Assembly: GCA_022410635.1 (NCBI GenBank)
Contig: JAJVDF010000975.1
Location: forward strand, 98,117 to 162,116
Length of the DNA stretch: 64,000 nucleotides
Direction of reading: 5' to 3'
From: Tretioscincus oriximinensis
Taxonomy: Eukaryota; Chordata; Lepidosauria; Squamata; Gymnophthalmidae
Position numbers and translations under genes: made by a program. Every line of letters begins with the position of its first letter. Position 1 is the stretch's first letter. A model generated the notes under the pieces. That model had not been told where the DNA came from. It ran no database searches and saw nothing but the letters and a program-made list of their open reading frames with translations. This document shows, piece by piece, positions 53,801 through 61,875 of the stretch.

Positions 53801-56416
53801 GGATACTCTACTTCTCACCTCTTTCCACCCTGAGAACTGTCCATTCACTACTACCCTCTGTTTTGTATCTTTTAGCCAGTTCAAGGTCTTTACCCAGGAC
53901 AAGGTCTGTTTTCTTATACCATGAGTTTGGAGCTTTTTTAGGAGTCTTTGATGAGGAACTTTATCAAAAGCCTTCTGAAAATGTAGATAGACAATATCAA
54001 TTGGATATCCATGTATTTATTAACACATTCAAAGAATTCTATTAAGTTTGTAAGGCAAGATTTACCTTTGCGGAAGCCATGGTGGGTTTCATTCAGCAAT
54101 GCATCCTTCTCCATGTGTTTATCCTTGATTATTGTTTCCAACACTTTATCTGGAACTGATGTTAAACTTAGAAGGTCTATAGTTTCCATGATCACCCTGG
54201 GATTCTTCTTTGAAGATTGGTGTTACGTTATAGCAGTCCCTAGAAAAAGGACTGCTATAAATCCTAACGTCTCTAGGCAGTGAGGGTCAAATCATGACCC
54301 AACACCCATTCTCAGGGTATGCCAGGCTGAATCAGATCAAATTATTACATACTAATCTTTCTCAGGATCAGATCAAATTATTACATACTAATCTTTCTTA
54401 ACAGGTTTAGGTTTTAAATCAGATCAGTTCTGGCAACACCAAGGTTTCGATCACATTGAAGCTGGAAGAATTCGTTTGTCCACGTGTCCAAACAATGCTA
54501 TGTTTGGTAAGATAAACTTTCCAAAGAGCTTGGTGGTGACAGTCTGAAATCATTCTAGCTGTCCCACAGAAGACACTTTCATTTGTGTGGGTGGAAATTG
54601 AAGGATGAGATTAACAACAACAACAACAAGGCGCACTTGGACAGCCATCAGTCTAGCATTGTTTGGTCTTGATACCGTCCTAGTGAGCAGTTCCTTTTCC
54701 CTCCCAATCGGCATATTCTACTATCCTTCTAGGCCACCTTCTAGCATCCCGGTTCTAGCTACATCTACCAACTACTTTTCTTCATCAGCTCAGCTGATCA
54801 TTATGCAGAGCTTTCCCATCCAATCCTTTAATTGATTACAATTCAGATTTCACTACTGTGAGCATAAACATGAAATAAAACTTGTATGCGCAGATGTTTT
54901 ATTTAGCCAGCATACCTATTTTTAGCACAGATATCTGCAGTGACAGCTGTTTAGCTGAACTGAATTACCACTGGAAAATCTCAGACCAGATATAATAGGT
55001 TAACATCAAAGCAAAGACTTCAGGGATTAACTGCCAAAAGCTATACTTCCACTCAAAGAAACTTTGTTTTATATTCTCTTGTCTTCAGGTCAGATTCTTA
55101 CATGAGGTGTATTAGATATTGGGGTGGCTTGGATGGAAGAAGAGTGGCCATAGCCAGACATGCAGGCTCCGCCCAACCGTCCCCAGTATAATGTAGGCAC
55201 AAAATATTTTTTCTAGTTTATTTTGCTGAAATCCAGATAAACATGTCAAGTCTGCAAATAAACCCAATTCAAGATATTAATGTTACCTTGAATTAATGTC
55301 TGATGTAGCTTGGGCTACAAATCTGCCTGGGATGTTAACATACATAACTGGGTTGAGTGGGCTACAGCTCTTTCCATTATTAGATGCAATATCAATGCAT
55401 ACTGAAAAGAGAAAAGCAAGGATACCCAGGCAATCCCAGGTATGTTTGGATAATACAGATATGTTTGGATAAAACACTGGTTGCCAATTCGCTACTGAGC
55501 CCAATTCAAGGTATTAATTCTCACCTATAAAGCCTTACTAAGGTTGCCATACGTCCCGAGAAGGCGGGACAATCCTGGCTTTGGGGACTAAAATATAGTC
55601 CCCTCCAGGTTTTAAGAGTAAAGGAGCCGTCAGGGCTGACGGCTGCAGCCTGAGCAACGCTTTTCAGGGTCCTGAAAGGAACCTTGGAGCATGCCATAGT
55701 TGATCCTCTGCTGGAAGCGGGGTTTTGCGCCTGCTGTCAGGCAAAGCGCGCCAACTCGCCTCCAGCAGAGGAAAAACACTAGGATTTGTGACAGGAGAAC
55801 AGAGCTTTTGTGTGGCCCTGTTCTGCCTGTCTCACCACAAGTGTCCAGGTGCGTGCATGTGTGTGTGCACGGGCGTGTGTGCAACCCCCCCATCCCGGTT
55901 TTGGGCCGCCAAAATATGGCAACATAACTTACATAACTTGGGCCTCAAATATCTAAAGGAACGCCTTCTCCCACATGAGCCTGCCTGTTCCTTAGGATCT
56001 GCAGGGGAGGCCCTCCTGACTGTATGGCCTCCCTCAGTGGCAGAGAGCATGGGAACCCAGGACAGGGCCTTCTGTGTCTGGTTGTCCCACTCCCTTCATT
56101 CCAATTGGGTGAAAACATTTCATTTGGCATGCAAAACACATAAAGGCTGGTATACAGCATTCACTCTTTCCATAGCACAAGAAAGATTGTGGGTTACATA
56201 AAAGCAAGGTACACAAGATATTAAAGAATGCTTCTGAAGTAATTGGAGAGCATTGAAGCGATTAGGAATGTGAATGCTTTGTTCCTGCTAATCGCTTGGA
56301 CTATTCCCTAGCAAAAGTGTGAAAAGTTGCATAGGTACAACTTAGCCATGCCTACCTTTTCAATTTTCTCATCCAGCATTCTGAAGAATTCTTGTTGGCT
56401 CTCAGAGATGTGCATG
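41776..56416 (-). CDS. C1orf21: C1orf21 homolog, last two coding exons (minus strand)
   Basis: Two exons on the minus strand join in phase: 56416-56356 encodes the segment MHISESQQEFFRMLDEKIEK, and 41814-41776 encodes GRDYCSEEEDIT followed by TAG. Together they reproduce the C-terminus of vertebrate C1orf21, a small (about 120-residue) conserved protein of unknown function. Both acceptors have good pyrimidine tracts and the donor is AAAG|GTAGGC. The upstream exons, including the start, lie beyond the right edge. The gene faces EDEM3 tail to tail, as in the human genome. The intron between the two exons is 14.5 kb and full of repeats. No function can be assigned from the sequence; the protein end is acidic and hydrophilic. 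Confidence 0.93.
43029..43074. repeat. Perfect 21-bp palindrome with 4-nt loop
   Basis: The left arm 43029-43049 (beginning TATGTACTAAGCAGTG) is the exact reverse complement of 43054-43074; the spacer is ATAC. In the C1orf21 intron. Confidence 0.9.
44029..44345 (+). mobile_element. tRNA-derived SINE, second family, copy C (best preserved)
   Basis: Head GCACGGATAGCCCAGTTGCT with B box GGGTTTCGAAGCCC, complete body, 3' part CCGCTTTGAGTCCCTTGGAA and GAAAAGCGGGATATAAGAAC, then (TTC)n from 44320 to 44342. Non-coding. Confidence 0.88.
44500..44730 (+). mobile_element. tRNA-derived SINE, second family, decayed copy D
   Basis: TAGTCGTTAAGATCTGGTTT, TTTTGAGACCCGTATAGGAC, GGGGAAGATAGACTAGATGG and AAGCCTTCAGGTGAAAATTA follow the family order with deletions; T-rich CTTCTTCTT tail. 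Confidence 0.65.
46395..47515 (-). mobile_element. CR1/L3-like LINE split by a solo LTR
   Basis: 46395-46531 (TTTGTCCAATCCTTTCTTAAAGC) and 47271-47515 (AACTCTTATGGTAGTAAATT ... TTTTCAAGACTGAAGAGACC) are contiguous in other copies of this family. The break is the LTR at 46532-47270. Confidence 0.75.
46532..47270 (+). mobile_element. Solo LTR of an endogenous retrovirus-like element
   Basis: 739 bp beginning TGTGGCG and ending CGCCACA (perfect 7-bp inverted ends, TG...CA), flanked by a 5-bp target duplication ACCAA (46527-46531 and 47271-47275). Inside are a TATA-like AAAATAAAAG near 46705 and an AATAAA signal near 47010, in the order of an LTR on the plus strand. No internal viral genes remain, so this is a recombination relic. 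Contains N at 46781 and 46787. Confidence 0.85.
47711..47893 (+). repeat. 92-bp tandem duplication with N at the junction
   Basis: CCATATTAACTTTCTGTTCT ... AAAGACAATTC occurs at 47711 and again from 47803, identical over its length, with N at 47802. The surrounding 47640-47935 has a TATA-like CTTATAAACTG and GAATAAAG, possibly part of a small LTR or promoter-bearing repeat. The duplication may be an assembly artefact. Confidence 0.85.
48060..48235 (+). repeat. L2-like LINE/SINE tail
   Basis: TTTTTATACTGGTTTTTAAC, GTGGGTTGCCCTAAGACCTTC and a closing AAATAAATAA. The unit partly repeats itself (TATACTGTTTTTAATTTGTT). Confidence 0.65.
48240..50540. other. C1orf21 intron, mainly unrecognised
   Basis: Contains small CR1 3'-end scraps on the minus strand at 48966-49000 (AGTCATAGAATCATGTAGCTGG) and 49480-49520 (GGAACCTCCAGGGCCATCAGG). 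The rest shows no gene or named repeat. Confidence 0.5.
50545..51360 (+). repeat. Unnamed repeat, copy 1 of an inverted pair
   Basis: It shares with the reverse strand of 51790-52265, in order: GAAGTGAGAGCTT, AACCTGTTTTTCCAG, CAAACAAAAGAG, GAACTGCGCAGCAGAAAC, TTTTTATGGTAACACA and GGGCAATGCGAATGCAG. It also has an 11-bp hairpin TAATAAATCAG/CTGATTTATTA near 50822-50848. Class unknown. Confidence 0.7.
51790..52265 (-). repeat. Unnamed repeat, copy 2 of an inverted pair
   Basis: Inverted, partly deleted copy of the 50545-51360 family (GGCAATGCG...TTTTTATGGTAACACAG...AACCTGTTTTTCCAG on the minus strand). The two copies point at each other across about 430 bp. Confidence 0.7.
52266..52530 (+). mobile_element. 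CR1 LINE 3' end
   Basis: AAGACAGGACTAGACAGGTT, GGATGCCTGGATGCTGCCTC, GGGAGTCATGAACAGGAGCA and the terminal CTGGACTGGATGGGCTCTGG ... GGCTCTTCTGATATTCTAA. It gives the complete 3' UTR of the CR1 subfamily that is interrupted at 10215-12360. Confidence 0.88.
52835..54240 (-). mobile_element. CR1 LINE, RT to 3' UTR, broken
   Basis: The minus strand reads RT pieces: HHGFRKGKSCLTNLIEFFE (54100-54030), [17 protein letters not shown] (about 53600-53550), QERDLGVLVDSSMKVSSQ and LEYCVQFWSPHLTKDIVELE (53550-53290), then RTRGHSLK and the 3' UTR with CCTGAATGGGGAGCAACAGG. Frameshifts and stops throughout. Confidence 0.88.
54331..54405 (+). repeat. Short tandem duplication (about 33-bp unit, 2 copies)
   Basis: ATCAGATCAAATTATTACAT ... 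CTAATCTTTCT occurs twice in succession, the copies joined by CAGG. Confidence 0.85.
55544..55925 (+). repeat. Unnamed repeat family, copy 2, with inverted ends
   Basis: The left edge AGGTTGCCATACGTCCCGAG and right edge CCCGGTTTTGGG...ATATGGCAACAT are roughly inverted (GTTGCCATA). The interior matches 30000-30235. It resembles short nonautonomous DNA elements widespread in vertebrates, but I cannot name it. Confidence 0.6.
56356..56416 (-). CDS. C1orf21: C1orf21 penultimate coding exon
   Basis: 61 bp on the minus strand: one base completing an upstream codon (Asn in the human protein) and 20 codons, MHISESQQEFFRMLDEKIEK. The acceptor is TATATTTCAG and the donor AAAAG|GTAGGC. It is too short to stand out as an ORF and was identified by its conserved peptide. 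The preceding exon is not in the window. Confidence 0.93.
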
Positions 56417-56539
56417 CTGAAATATACAGAAAAGGACAGTGCATATAAATATTAACACAAATTGTCAGAATTTGCAGTATATATATAATAGACAAACCAT
56501 GCCAATCGGATCTCACTGGAAGCAGCGACAGTGAAATGT

Positions 56540-56990
56540 CACCAACAGTGAGTGCCGCAGATGCACGCCAGTTGGTGGTGTTTCGCAGGTGACACTGGAG
56601 AGGCAGCGGGAACTGATGGCAGGTTCCGCAAGCACACACCAGTTGGGCCCTCATTCTCGCTGCCCAGAAGGTTGGGAGCAACTGGGAGAGGTGGCAGGAA
56701 CCAAACTTGGGAGGGGGTCCAACTGGCATGTGCCTGCGGTTCTGGCTGCCTCCCCCTCCCAAAGATGCAAAGACGCTATCCTGCAGCTGCTCCTACCTTC
56801 CTTGGTATCCATGGTAGAGGGGGAGGTAGTGGGAACCAACGGTGGGCGCCACAGGTGCAAGCCAGTCATGCCCACTTCCAGGCTCCCTGCTGCCTCCCAC
56901 TCTCCTCCCAGACGCCAAAGAACGTAGGAGCCAAGGAAGGCGCCGTGAGCCATGCCGGCTGCCGAGGGGAAGGGAGGCTAGAGTCCAAGC
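56540..56990 (+). repeat. GC-rich block with degenerate repeats, next to a C1orf21 exon
   Basis: A motif like CCGCAGATGCACGCCAGTTGG recurs at 56551-56573, 56622-56644 (CCGCAAGCACACACCAGTTGG) and 56848-56870 (CCACAGGTGCAAGCCAGTC), with GAGAGGNGGNAGNGGGAACC-like stretches between. Open frames on both strands follow from the low stop density. Confidence 0.55.
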
Positions 56991-57495
56991 TTATTTCTGT
57001 TAGTGAGCTCGGGATCGTCCAATTAAGGGCTCATAACAATAAAGAACAATGTAAAAAAACCCCAAAGTTTCATTAATAATAAAAGAAAACAAGTTTATGG
57101 TATAGAAACATAAAGGGGACAATCAGTTAAAAATCTAATGCATTTACTGTGTTAAATCTGTTTTAGTAAATCCAGCTATTGCTTGATCCAGATTAGCTTT
57201 CACAGTATAAATCTACATTAAACATTTGGGAAGCATTGGAACTGAGATTCAATGCATGCCCCTTGGAGTCATGCCCATGCTCACTCAGACCTGGTCTATG
57301 TATGGATGGGTGTAGTACTAAGTAATCTGGTTTAGCTCTATTCCAGACTAGAGAGTTCTTAATACCGATCTGATCAGAATTGCCACCAGACTCTTGCAGA
57401 TGATGAGTTCCTTAAACCAGATTATTAGGTATTTGCTTAAAGAACCATAACTTAAGAGGAGAGAATTTCAAGGCCTTTTCTGAACCAGTAGATTT

Positions 57496-57600
57496 CAGTG
57501 AAATAGCTGTGTTGGTTCACAAAGTCCAGCAAGGGGGGGCTTGTAGCATTTAGAGATTAACAAGAGAATAACATGACCTTATGCAGTTAGGAGACCAACA
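57496..57600 (-). repeat. Diverged relative of the 1464-1600 / 59886-60093 repeat
   Basis: TGAAATAGCTGTGTTGGTTC, AAAGTCCAGCAA and TTAGAGATTAACAAGAGAAT follow the same order as the family (AATAGCC.TGTTAGTC, AAGTCCAGCAA, TTTGAGACTAAC). Confidence 0.6.
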
Positions 57601-57761
57601 TCAGGGACAGATTTTTATAGGAAACTGAAAGTGGGGGATAACAAAGAACATGTAACTGTGGTTGAGGGAATTAACAAGGGAGAAACAGCCACTGTATAAA
57701 GTACAGAAGTTAATGCTCTTAAGTGGAGGGAAAGGCCTGGAGGAAAGAGATAAGTATCACC

Positions 57762-57968
57762 CCCATGGGGCTGCCATAATCTATACTGGCATGTGTGGAT
57801 GGCCAAGATCTGTACAGAGATACAGTCCAGAATAAGGCTCAATGGGGTCAGGACTTTAATTGATTTAAGACCCTGGCTGTCCCCACTGAGCCTTATTCAG
57901 GGCTGGCTCTCAGAATTGGAGCCTGCCATCCACATGCTAATGTAGACTATGGCAGCACCCAAATGTGG
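57762..57968. repeat. Large imperfect palindrome (about 200 bp)
   Basis: The left arm (GGCTGCCATAATCTATACTG, GTGTGGATGGC, GAATAAGGCTCAATGGGG at 57830-57847) is complementary to the right arm (CCCCACTGAGCCTTATTC at 57881-57898, GCCATCCACATGC, AGACTATGGCAGC). Probably a MITE or fold-back element. Confidence 0.75.
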
Positions 57969-58412
57969 ATGGTCCAGCTCTTTCCAGACAGACAAAAAAG
58001 GAAAGAGGGGAACTGTCCTGTCTGGGAAAAACAGGAGACCTCGGTAGGTAAAAACCTCACGGATGGGCTTGTCTCCTCCCTTGGCATCTGGGCTGGAATT
58101 CCTCTTTCTCCTTGCTGCTGGGGGAGAGGTGAGGGGTCAAGCCAAGGATGGAAAGAGCCCTAAAGGGCAGTGTTGGCAAGGCGCCTTCTTCCCTCTCTTC
58201 CCCAGGCAGCAGCAGAGGTAGAATAAGTGGGGCTGGGATAGAGTTTTGTTCATTCCCTAATCCATCCTCCTCTCTTCAGTCATGGTCACTTCGAGTTTGG
58301 TGGCGGCAGTGAAAGAGAAAAAAGCGATGAGGTTCTTGTGTTGAGGCCCTTAAAGGCTGAATGATGAGACTCGTATATAAACTGAGGGGGGCCTTTTCAA
58401 CATTAAGTTCTG

Positions 58413-58865
58413 GTGGCTTTCACCTGGGAGAACACCCGGGATGAAATATTAAAAAAACTACGTGCTATTCCAGACTTCAATCATAATGCAAAAAGAATTC
58501 TCCCGTTCTCCGATCTGTCTCTTGAAACTCGACAGGCACGGGTAGCCCTACGCCCAATCACAGTTAAATTGAGAACAGCTGACATAAGATTCAAATGGCT
58601 GTTCCCGACTGCAATTCTAGTTACTAAAGACAATGCTGTTCTTAAAGCGCACAGTATCGAGGAGGGAATAGAGCTTCTGAAAACTTTCGGAATAGACCAC
58701 GCGGGACTTGCATCACCCTCCTTGGAAGTCGAAACTGCACCTGGGGAGTTGACTACCCAACAGCCTGCTGCAGGGGTGATGGAGAGGAAATTAAACCCCT
58801 TCAATCAGAAGAAGAGACCTAAAACCAAATACTCTCTTCGCTCTGGGGTTCAACCCAGGAAATGA
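58413..58865 (+). pseudogene. L1 ORF1p C-terminal fragment
   Basis: 150 codons reading VAFTWENTRDEILKKLR, then LSLETRQARVALRPITVKLR, then FKWLFPTAILVTKDNAVLKA and HSIEEGIELLKTFG. This is the RRM-end plus C-terminal domain of L1 ORF1 proteins (R.ALRP...L....I.Y.W.FP). The frame has a stop just upstream (TAA 58404-58406) and no related upstream sequence, so the ORF1 N-terminus is missing; it is a 5'-truncated element. Ends at TGA 58863-58865. Non-functional as it stands. Confidence 0.85.
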
Positions 58866-59885
58866 AAACAACGCAGAACATTATATCTACAGACTATGAA
58901 TCAAGATCATAGGATTGAAGCTACCATGTCAGGATTCAAGACATCAAGCTAACATATATATGAGTCCTTCAGTTAGGAAATAACATAAGTGCTCTGAATA
59001 TATACAGAGGTTTTATATTTCTATTATGTGACTGCTATGATTTAAGTAACTGTGGGTTAATGAATTAATAGTAGTTAATGAACTGATTATTAGTCCACAT
59101 AGATGACGACAATCTGAACTAAGTTCTCTCTATTTTTATACAGTCACTACGAATTAATTGTTATCATTAATCTAATACTTTATTAAGAAGAAATAATGCG
59201 AAATTGGTTGGAAGATAACCCTTAAAGTGAAAGTTCCAATAGAGATTATACTTCTTCTTATAGGGGCACTACCTCTCTAATTGTGGAAGATACATATCAA
59301 GTTTATTGTGGGTTTACGATTTAACAATACCTAATTTATCCAAGCGTTTATGTAGAATAACTTAAGGGGTACTATATCCCCTATAAGTGAATAATATGAA
59401 TTAATTTGATTAATATGATTTTTTTTCTCTTTGTGGGATTATGAATTAATAACGCCCAGTATTCTAATTTTACTCTTTTCATATTTTCTTCTTTTTCTTT
59501 TTGTTCTACTACCGATAATTAGTATGAAGTTACTAGCATGAGTTAATTCTGGTACTTCTAATGTAATACTTTATTTCTACTAAACTAAACTTTCCAATTT
59601 AATCACTCTATTTTACTTTACAAAAGAAAAAGAAAAAAAAGGCAATTTTTGTCTTGCATATAAGCTTCGAAGGAAAAAAAAGAATCACTATATTTCTTTA
59701 CATTATACTGATATGCATTATACTAATTATTGGAATATACTGAATTATATATGAAATATTTATCATGAAATTTGAAGTATTATACTGGGACAAGGGACCT
59801 AATATGTTAAATATTATGAATTAACTATGCTCTAGGCCCTATGAATTCGTGGGATCACGAAACCCTATTTTACAATTTCTAAGAT

Positions 59886-60093
59886 CAGCAAAGGAGCTAG
59901 CAGCACTTTGAGACTAACTTGAGAAAAGTGGTTGGCATAAGCTTTCGTAGACAGGTCTACTTCTTCTGAATGCATCTGAAGAAGTAGACCTGTCTACGAA
60001 AGCTTATGCCAACCACTTTTCTCAAGTTAGTCTCAAAGTGCTGCTAGCTCCTTTGCTGGACTTTCTGCTAGACTAACACGGCTATTTCTCTGA
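59886..60093. mobile_element. Fold-back insertion: perfect 81-bp inverted arms, hammerhead-like core, 12-bp target duplication
   Basis: Arms 59886-59966 and 59978-60058 are exact reverse complements around an 11-nt loop, TGAATGCATCT. The right side continues to 60093 with GACTTTCTGCTAGACTAACA and CGGCTATTTCTCTG. AATTTCTAAGAT flanks both sides (59874-59885 and 60094-60105). On the plus strand, CTGAAGA (59976-59982), a stem GTAGAC/GTCTAC, GAAA (59998-60001) and GC-TTAT-GC (60002-60009) have the order of a hammerhead ribozyme. The residue after it is C rather than U, so self-cleavage is doubtful. Same family as 1464-1600. Penelope-like origin is inferred. Confidence 0.8.
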
Positions 60094-60534
60094 AATTTCT
60101 AAGATGTTATCTAACTACAACACATAAAACATACACATCATTTATAGAGAGGGCCCACTATAGGAGGTAAAACTCGTACTTAAATGAATATAAATACTCT
60201 TAATATTCCGGCACAAGCATCAGGACGCATCAACAATATTAGAGACATACTATCACAACTAGCAGCCCAAATCGGGGCTGATCAGTCTTAGAACGTTAAA
60301 ATGTAAATTAAAAGTACGGATGCTGAAAGATAAGGGCAACGCAACCCACCACAACCCTTCGGATGGAAGGTGACCAAATGGTCTACCTGTTCTGGTCTTA
60401 TTTTTTTCAAAGAGGACCGGACCCAAAGGGGAAGGGTTCTGGGGAGGGAAAATGGGGGAAGGGGAAACCACTAGAATAGGTACGACGTTAACAAGGGAAC
60501 TAAAAAGTTTGTCAAACACCTCAAAAGAGCTGCG

Positions 60535-61868
60535 ATGGCCAACTTAAAAGTGATGACGCTCAACATTAATGGTATGGGCTCTAACATGAAAAGATTTAGA
60601 CTGAATAAACTTTTACGAGACTCAAGGATCGATATCCTGTTTCTAAAGGAAACCCATAAATCTAATGACGGGTCCCCATTATGCCAGTACAAAGACTGGA
60701 CAATACTAGCAGAGTCACGGGGCACAAGAAAAGCAAGAGGCGTTGCAATTCTGATACGTGAATCGTTAGGCTTTGTAGTAGAAAAGATTAAATCAGATAG
60801 GTCCGGGCGATTCATTATTGTTAGAGGGAAACTAAAAGATATCGAGATTACCTTCCTGAATGTTTATGTGCCAAACATAAAACAAAAAGAATACATAACC
60901 AATTTAATGAGAAAGTTCCAACATATAGCGAAAGGGAATCTGATTGTTGGGGGAGACTTCAACTATGACATGAGGGCTGCCATGACAAACGGCGCCCATC
61001 TTCGAAGATTTATGTCCCTTAGAAGGTGGCATTTGAAAGATATCTATGAAGTTACAGGAATTAGGAATGATCCCACTTTCTTCTTATCTCGGCACAACAC
61101 TTTCACTTATCTAGATTATATTTTCATTAGTCCGGCCAACACAGTATTACTACAAAATGTTGAGACAGGTATGAGGTGGATCTCTGACCACTCACCAGTA
61201 ACCGCAACCTTTCAGATTTCTACAGAGTTTCCAATGAAATTTTGGAGGTTTTCCACCGACTAGGCGGACAATCAGGAGGTGCTGAATGAATTAAAATATC
61301 AAATCAGTGATTTCTTTATTAGGAATCGTTCCCCTGACATAAGTGAGTTGTTGATTTGGGACTCTTTTAAGGCCGCTATTCGTGGCCTCTGCATTCAACA
61401 AGACGTCAGGAAAAGACGTGCCCCAAACGATTATCGAAGAAATATTATCCAACAGATAGAGCATCTCGAAACCAGCTTAAAAACTAGATATGAAGATAAT
61501 ATTAAAAGAATGTTAGATGAAGCCAAAAAGAAGCTGGAACAACTAGATAGGGCGTCACTTTTAAAGGCAGGAATGTATCAAAGAAATCAGTTTCTCTCTT
61601 GGGATGTGAAAAGTACCAAAAATATGGCAAAAACCTTAAAATCAAAAAAAAGATAAGAAGAAAATTGCTCTGCTAAAAGATTCGAACAACCAAATCTTAA
61701 ATAAAGATACCCAAATCAGAGCTAGACTTGCAGAGTTCTACAAACAATTGTACGAATTTAAGCATGTGGAGGATTCCCCGTTTCAGGTGCACACACAAAT
61801 CAACAATTTAGAGCGGTCCAAGGCCCTTTGGCTGAAAGATGAAGATTGGTATTCATCTTACCATTCGT
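60535..61868 (+). pseudogene. L1 ORF2 copy 1: endonuclease plus start of linker, broken
   Basis: It starts ATG GCC AAC and encodes an APE-type endonuclease with the N of LNINGMGS, E in LFLKETHKS, GGDFNYD and SDHSPV. There is an in-frame TAG at 61261-61263, after which the same frame continues (FFIRNRSPDISELL, IRGLCIQQDVRKRR) to a frameshift in an A-rich run near 61640. The next frame runs to about 61868 (RARLAEFYKQLYE). The RT domain is absent. One nonsense mutation and one frameshift make it inactive. Confidence 0.88.
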
Positions 61869-61875
61869 TCTCAGA

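Larger units (their letters stand above)
58413..61875 (+). mobile_element. L1-type LINE, copy 1 (5'-truncated, broken)
   Basis: It contains the ORF1 C-terminus (58413-58865), an AT-rich spacer of about 1.67 kb (1.46 kb without the 208-bp fold-back insertion) and the start of ORF2 at 60535. The spacer carries repeated ATGAATTAAT-like words and ends in a G-rich stretch before ORF2. The element is cut near 61870, where copy 2 begins, so its RT domain is not present here. Confidence 0.75.

Noticed and set aside
55725..56201. Open frame of 158 codons on the plus strand
   Set aside because: It crosses from the unnamed repeat (55544-55925) into unique sequence, has no recognisable domain or exon signals and overlaps the antisense gene's intron.
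56552..57076. Open frame of 174 codons on the plus strand
   Set aside because: It follows from the GC-rich composition; open frames occur on both strands and the peptide is low in conserved motifs.
56417..58410. Possible further C1orf21 exon (human RLKTNKEVPGLVHQPRAN segment)
   Set aside because: No matching peptide was found on the minus strand here or in the L1 region; the exon is presumably beyond the window.
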